DNA of 11,305 nucleotides from Planctomycetota bacterium. GTDB taxonomy: Bacteria > Planctomycetota > PUPC01 > JACPCR01. The notes below the pieces were generated by a model. It ran no database searches. It was not told the DNA's origin and saw nothing but the letters and a program-made list of their open reading frames with translations. This document shows positions 8,124 to 11,305 of this stretch, in pieces (within the stretch, counting starts at the first letter, position 1; each line of letters starts with the position of its first letter). The DNA lies in NCBI GenBank assembly GCA_030740295.1, contig JASLXP010000697.1, positions 1 through 11,305 of the forward strand. The letters run 5' to 3'. The position numbers and the translations under genes were made by a program.

Positions 8124-8140
8124 AGTATTCGCGGAATACT
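8124..8140. promoter_or_regulatory. 17-bp inverted repeat in the sulfatase-PSCyt1/DUF1553 intergenic region
   Basis: AGTATTC and GAATACT form a perfect 7-bp inverted repeat around GCG, about 110 bp upstream of the giant gene's ATG and within the 237-bp gap after the sulfatase. Its size and symmetry suit a repressor operator or a small hairpin. No convincing -35/-10 pair could be placed beside it. The rest of the gap shows no credible gene. A weak ACGCTC/GAGCGT inverted repeat (8221-8226 with 8243-8248) sits just past the sulfatase stop without a T-run. Confidence 0.3.
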
Positions 8141-8251
8141 TCCGGAGTGACCGATGCTTTTTGAAAACGAAATTCAGAGATATCCCACGGCCAACTGCGG
8201 AACTAAGATGGCATGGTTTGACGCTCAAGAACGATGGATAGGGAGCGTGGC

Positions 8252-9643
8252 TCAACCTTCCCTCCGCCAGGGCTCGGCGGAATTGGGGATCGGCTGTTCA
8301 TCGAGTCTCAGTCCGGAGCATTCCGACTTTTCGTAGCGGCTGAAATGCTTTTCAAGTCGCTCCTCGAGGGCTTTCACGACATCCTGTGCAGCTTCCTCAC
8401 CGATGATGTTCCCGGTTTCACGGGGGTCGTTTATCAGGTCGTACAGTTCGTCGGGGTAGTCGATCCCGTTGGGCCCGATATAACGCTTGATGAGTTTGTG
8501 AGTCTTTGTGCGGATGACTCGCGCGTTACCGTATTCACCGAAGAATGCATCCCGCCAGTCCTCTTCATCGCCGCTGATGAGCGGCAGGTATGAGCTGCCC
8601 GGGGAATCTATCTCCTCGATTGTCTCGGCAGGAGGCGTCGCGCAGGCGGCATCAAGTACGGTCTGGAACAGGTCGATGTGGTCGACCAGTTCATTGCATT
8701 CCTGGCCCGGGGCAATCTTCCCTGGCCAGGACAACAGACACGGCACGAGGATCGATTCCTCGAGGAAATTCTGAGGTGTGGTGCCGTTTCCTTTGAGGCG
8801 TGTGCCGTGGTGGCCCATCATGAGGCCGTGATCCGCTGTGTAAACGACAAGCGTGTTTTCGAGGTAGCCGGTCGCTTCGAGCTCATCCAGCACGCGCCCC
8901 ATCTGTTCGTCGATGGCGGTCACCGCCGCGTAATACTGGGCGAGCGATTCACGGAAATCGGGCGCGTCATAATCATCGACCTCAAATCTCGAATCCCCGT
9001 GGCAATCTGGAAACGACTCTCGCGGAATCTCATCAAAAGTGCACTGGCGATAGTGATCTGCGAGCCTCTCCGGCATGTCTTTGTGCGGCGTATGCGTATT
9101 GACGTACCCGACAAACGTAAAGAAGGGCCGCTCTCGATCACGATTTCGCAGGAACTGGATCGTCTGGTCCGTAATGAGCTGGCTTTGGTGACCTTCCTGT
9201 TCGACCAACTCGCCCTCATCAGAAAAACGCTGCATGCCCCTGTGAGGATATTGCGCGTCGTAATAGCTGAACCAGCGATCGAATCCCGGATGAGGCTTCC
9301 AGCTCTGGCTGCAGTGCCACTTGCCAGTAAGAGCCGTCTGATATCCCGCCTGCTGCAACAGTTGACCAATGTTGGTCTGATCGTAAATGCCGGGATGCTG
9401 CAGGCCTTCTCCACGTTCGTGAATGTAATCATGGATCCCATGCTGTGATGGCAGCCGGCCGGTAAAGAAACTCGCACGGGCCGGGGAACAGACCGGCGTA
9501 GGTGTGAACGCTCGGTTCATCTTCGCTCCGTTGCGCGCCAGGTAGTCCATGGTGGGCGAAATAATCTCGGTTGTTCCGTAACAGTTGGCGGCCCACTGTC
9601 CGTGGTCATCGGTCATGAAGACGAGGATGTTGGGTTGAGGCAT
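8252..9643 (-). CDS. formylglycine-dependent sulfatase, no visible signal peptide
   Basis: This 463-residue protein of the alkaline phosphatase/sulfatase superfamily would hydrolyse a sulfate ester. The N-terminus is MPQPNILVFMTDDHG, with the metal-binding Asp12-Asp13. The sulfatase signature is CSPAR (52-56) with Cys52 as the residue oxidised to formylglycine, followed by ASFFTGRLPSQHG. GKWH (107-110) supplies the active-site Lys108 and His110, a THTPH segment follows, and TADHG carries Asp271-His272. The C-terminal ELYDLINDPRE segment is typical of these enzymes. The ATG at 9643 has GGAG 6 nt upstream. An in-frame TTG at 9676 would add 11 residues but has no good ribosome-binding site. Neither start gives a signal peptide, which is unusual because many PVC sulfatases are exported. 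It is first in the minus-strand cluster. The substrate cannot be read from sequence. Confidence 0.92.
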   Translation of the reverse strand: MPQPNILVFMTDDHGQWAANCYGTTEIISPTMDYLARNGAKMNRAFTPTPVCSPARASFFTGRLPSQHGIHDYIHERGEGLQHPGIYDQTNIGQLLQQAGYQTALTGKWHCSQSWKPHPGFDRWFSYYDAQYPHRGMQRFSDEGELVEQEGHQSQLITDQTIQFLRNRDRERPFFTFVGYVNTHTPHKDMPERLADHYRQCTFDEIPRESFPDCHGDSRFEVDDYDAPDFRESLAQYYAAVTAIDEQMGRVLDELEATGYLENTLVVYTADHGLMMGHHGTRLKGNGTTPQNFLEESILVPCLLSWPGKIAPGQECNELVDHIDLFQTVLDAACATPPAETIEEIDSPGSSYLPLISGDEEDWRDAFFGEYGNARVIRTKTHKLIKRYIGPNGIDYPDELYDLINDPRETGNIIGEEAAQDVVKALEERLEKHFSRYEKSECSGLRLDEQPIPNSAEPWRREG

Positions 9644-9735
9644 GTTTAGCTCCGGGGCAGTGCCGATGAGGTGCAAGGGATTTCAGAATGCACTTTTGCA
9701 GGGCGGTTTCATTCATCCTGGACAGACAATCTGAG

Positions 9736-9867
9736 TCAGTAATTCTTAGAAATCAACCATCGCCTGAAGAAAGGATTTACGACCGTGAGCACCTTCAGTT
9801 GCTGCGCAGAGACCAAGTCGACGATAGCTTCGTACCCCTTGGCTTCGTTCCTGGATACAAGCAGCAT
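9736..9867 (-). pseudogene. possible remnant of a small protein gene
   Basis: From ATG at 9867 to TGA at 9738-9736 the minus strand encodes 43 residues with a protein-like composition: hydrophobic and charged residues alternate (LLVSRNEAKGYEAIVDLV, then LKVLTVVNPFFRRWL). The reading frame continues upstream only about 15 codons before a stop, and there is no clear ribosome-binding site. It sits upstream of the sulfatase in a repeat-rich stretch. I do not recognise the family. It may be the tail of a decayed gene or a chance open frame. Confidence 0.2.
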
Positions 9868-9944
9868 AGCTTCACGGAAGTGAGCTGAATGGCACGTCTG
9901 AGCACGTCTTCACCTGTTTCTGTTGCACCTTTCACTGTTACACA

Positions 9945-9978
9945 ATTCAGTGTTACAGTAAACAGTGTAACACTGAAT
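9945..9978. repeat. long-stem hairpin (12-13-bp inverted repeat)
   Basis: ATTCAGTGTTAC (9945-9956) and its exact complement GTAACACTGAAT (9967-9978) face each other; one further A:T pair makes a 13-bp stem with an 8-nt loop. A related sequence, CACTGTTACAC, lies just upstream at 9933-9943, so the motif occurs three times within 46 bp. It lies between divergent genes, far from both stop codons, so an operator cluster or a small repeat element is more likely than a terminator. Confidence 0.7.
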
Positions 9979-9992
9979 ATTGCAGTACAAGA

Positions 9993-10013
9993 GGATGCTG
10001 GATTCAGGATGCT
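9993..10013 (-). repeat. short run of a 7-bp tandem repeat (minus orientation)
   Basis: Read on the minus strand, three heptamers follow each other, AGCATCC, TGAATCC, AGCATCC. They share the core ATCC in constant 7-bp phase. Two further units in plus orientation, GCATCAG and AATCCGG, lie at 10051-10064. They match the larger run at 10287-10349, on the other side of the 131-bp inverted repeat. Confidence 0.6.
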
Positions 10014-10071
10014 GAACTCTTATTTTGTAGGCCTCCAATCTTAATTCTGTGCATCAGAATCCGGGAAGATT

Positions 10072-10202
10072 ACTTTGGAGTGCTGCGACTTGTTGCAGCT
10101 TTCACTTTTCCAGGATGGTCAGTAGAGACAGTGACCGCGAGTTCTTTCTTCCTCAGAGGCATCAGAAAGTGAAAGCGGTGACAAGTCACCGCACTCCAAA
10201 GT
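10072..10202. repeat. 131-bp inverted-repeat element with hairpin-forming ends
   Basis: Two 37-bp arms (10072-10108 and 10166-10202) are inverted copies with 5 mismatches, separated by 57 bp. Each arm has its own hairpin: GCTGCGAC/GTTGCAGC around TT on the left, GCGGTGAC/GTCACCGC around AA on the right. The outer ends ACTTTGGAGT and ACTCCAAAGT are perfect complements. All mismatches between arms fall in the hairpin stems, where pairing inside each hairpin is kept (one G-T pair on the left). This resembles a MITE or palindromic repeat family. I have the impression of similar sequences in Verrucomicrobiota but could not check. No target-site duplication is visible. A 69-codon open frame (10049-10258) runs through it and is probably not a gene. 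Confidence 0.85.
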
Positions 10203-10286
10203 GGTGCTCGCGACTCGAACGTCTAATGCACAAAATTAAAATTGAAGAAGCGATTTAGAGCCCGTAGGCAAGGTCATCCCCGCGGC

Positions 10287-10349
10287 CTACCAGCATCGAG
10301 CATCCAGTATCCGGCATCGAGTATCCAGAATCCTGATTCCTTATTCCCA
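10287..10349 (+). repeat. 7-bp tandem repeat, about nine units
   Basis: Nine consecutive heptamers follow the pattern YATCCAG with drift toward the right end, for example CATCGAG, CATCCAG and TATCCGG. A 21-bp higher-order unit (10294-10314 and 10315-10335) is repeated with 3 mismatches. There is no long open frame in phase with a start and ribosome-binding site. It is noncoding DNA between divergent genes. Confidence 0.75.
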
Positions 10350-10525
10350 TTTCAACTGGAAGCTGTACATGAATCCTTTTAGGCTTCCAATCCCTTCCCA
10401 ATCCTGACTCGCCTCAACAGACCGTCCCGGCATCCTTGAGCCAACTGCCGTGTTTTGAATCTTGTCGTGGAGCGCCAAGACCACTGCCGTTGGGACATCA
10501 TGCCTGGTTCTTCTTTCGAGAGTTC
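10350..10525 (+). other. upstream region of the MltA-family gene
   Basis: This 176-bp stretch precedes the MltA-family gene and should hold its promoter. I could not place a convincing -35/-10 pair. No gene or strong repeat is visible in it. Confidence 0.3.
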
Positions 10526-10530
10526 AGGAG
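10526..10530 (+). promoter_or_regulatory. ribosome-binding site of the MltA-family gene
   Basis: AGGAG lies 6 nt before ATG at 10537. It decides the start in favour of this ATG over the in-frame ATG ten codons later, which would cut into the signal peptide. Confidence 0.8.
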
Positions 10531-10536
10531 CAGTTT

Positions 10537-11305
10537 ATGAAAGGGATTAGATTTGGTCTGGCGGCCATGTCGATCAGTTTTCTTCTCATTGGATGCCGCA
10601 GCCCTAAGCCGACGCGGACGGGCATGCGCAGGCCGGCGAAGCCAAATTACTCCAAGCCCCTGCCACCGGGAGTGCTCGCCCTCGAGAAGATCACCGACCC
10701 TGCGGAACTGCCTTACTTTGGGAAGGGCCTTTACAACAAGCAGCGTCTCTTGGAATCGATCGAGTTCAGTCAGGGCTATTTCCGAAAGCCGTCATCGCTG
10801 CGCTATTTCCCTTACCTCGACATCACGCATGAGAGGGCCCAGCAGTCTCTGGAAGAATTCAAAATCCTGCTCATGAACAGCGACAACGAAGAGCGGTTCC
10901 ACGGGCAGATCGTTTCGCATTTCGATGTTTATCGCTCGATTGGGTACAACAACAAGGGCACGGTCTTCTTCACCGGCTATTGTGAGCCGATCTACGATGG
11001 CAGCCTGACTCCGACGGCACAATTCTGCTATCCGCTCTACAAACTCCCCGCTGACCTGGTCAAGGATCCGGAAGGCAAACCGCTGGGACGCCGCACTGCA
11101 GCCGGTGACATTGTGCCCTATCACAGCCGCCGGAAGATTGAGAGCGAAGGACTACTCCGCGGCCAGGAGCTCGTCTACCTGAAAGACAAGCTCGAAGCGT
11201 TCATCGTTCATGTTCAGGGATCGGCACGCATCAAGCTGCCGGACGGAAGCGAATACCGCGTCGGTTACGCAGGTAAGACAGATCGTCCCTACACGAGTAT
11301 CGGCA
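10537..11305 (+). CDS. mltA: MltA-family membrane-bound lytic transglycosylase, lipoprotein (3' end cut by window edge)
   Basis: The first 256 residues are present. A lipoprotein signal peptide ends in lipobox LIGC with Cys20 as the lipidation site, followed by a Pro/basic linker. The MltA domain follows: FFTGYCEP (144-151), YPLYKLP (165-171), PYHSRRKIE (194-202), FIVHVQGSA (222-230), and GYAGKTDRPYTSIG (243-256), the hallmark stretch shared with E. coli MltA. MltA cleaves the glycan strands of peptidoglycan to form 1,6-anhydro ends and acts from an envelope membrane. The C-terminal 3D domain with the catalytic Asp lies beyond the edge, so catalytic competence cannot be judged. The gene is divergent from the sulfatase cluster with an 893-bp gap and is probably a separate housekeeping unit. 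The assignment to the family is firm. Confidence 0.9.
   Translation, partial: MKGIRFGLAAMSISFLLIGCRSPKPTRTGMRRPAKPNYSKPLPPGVLALEKITDPAELPYFGKGLYNKQRLLESIEFSQGYFRKPSSLRYFPYLDITHERAQQSLEEFKILLMNSDNEERFHGQIVSHFDVYRSIGYNNKGTVFFTGYCEPIYDGSLTPTAQFCYPLYKLPADLVKDPEGKPLGRRTAAGDIVPYHSRRKIESEGLLRGQELVYLKDKLEAFIVHVQGSARIKLPDGSEYRVGYAGKTDRPYTSIG

Noticed and set aside
8031..8255. 74-codon open frame on the minus strand between the sulfatase and the giant gene
   Set aside because: Its composition is not protein-like, it overlaps the sulfatase stop, and no motif or ribosome-binding site supports it.
9688..9888. 66-codon open frame on the plus strand
   Set aside because: No ribosome-binding site and no recognisable motif; the minus-strand frame across it looks more protein-like.
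10049..10258. 69-codon open frame on the plus strand
   Set aside because: It runs through both arms of the inverted repeat and has no ribosome-binding site. It is best seen as an accident of the repeat.
10792..11124. 110-codon open frame on the minus strand
   Set aside because: Antisense to the MltA domain, which carries clear family motifs.

Overview
The window looks like a chromosomal segment from a PVC-superphylum bacterium (Planctomycetota, Verrucomicrobiota or Lentisphaerota), with Verrucomicrobiota my preferred guess. The main evidence is three protein types on one strand: a DUF1501 protein, a very large PSCyt1/DUF1549/DUF1553 ('planctomycete cytochrome') protein, and a formylglycine-type sulfatase. 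These families are greatly expanded in that superphylum. The repeat-rich intergenic DNA on the right also reminds me of Verrucomicrobiota genomes, but that is an impression I could not check.

Layout: positions 1-9643 hold four genes, all on the minus strand, so transcription runs right to left. The order is sulfatase (9643-8252), a 1630-residue multidomain PSCyt1/DUF1549/DUF1553 protein (8014-3122), an SGNH-hydrolase-like membrane protein with a TTG start (2685-1510), and a DUF1501 protein (1411 to beyond the left edge, lacking its last residues). DUF1549/DUF1553 and DUF1501 genes are normally direct neighbours. Here an SGNH gene and a 325-bp palindromic repeat array lie between them.

The most unusual structure is at 2783-3107. 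Six near-identical 25-33-bp palindromes have centres spaced 65, 52, 65, 48 and 65 bp apart, which makes three doublets of exactly 65 bp. The 40-nt spacers inside the doublets are still recognisably related, and the arms carry paired (compensatory) substitutions. The array starts 14 nt after the stop codon of the giant gene and ends about 100 nt before the SGNH start.

Positions 9644-10536 separate the divergent sulfatase and MltA genes and hold no convincing gene. The stretch contains a possible gene remnant, a 13-bp-stem hairpin, short runs of a 7-bp repeat on both strands, and a 131-bp inverted repeat whose 37-bp arms are each a hairpin. From 10537 to the right edge on the plus strand is the first 256 codons of a lipoprotein of the MltA lytic transglycosylase family, unrelated to the minus-strand cluster.

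How the genes work together: the sulfatase, the propeller/discoidin-like/cytochrome fusion protein, the SGNH hydrolase and the Tat-exported DUF1501 protein fit an envelope or periplasmic system acting on a sulfated, possibly acylated glycan. That is inference. No substrate can be read from the sequence.
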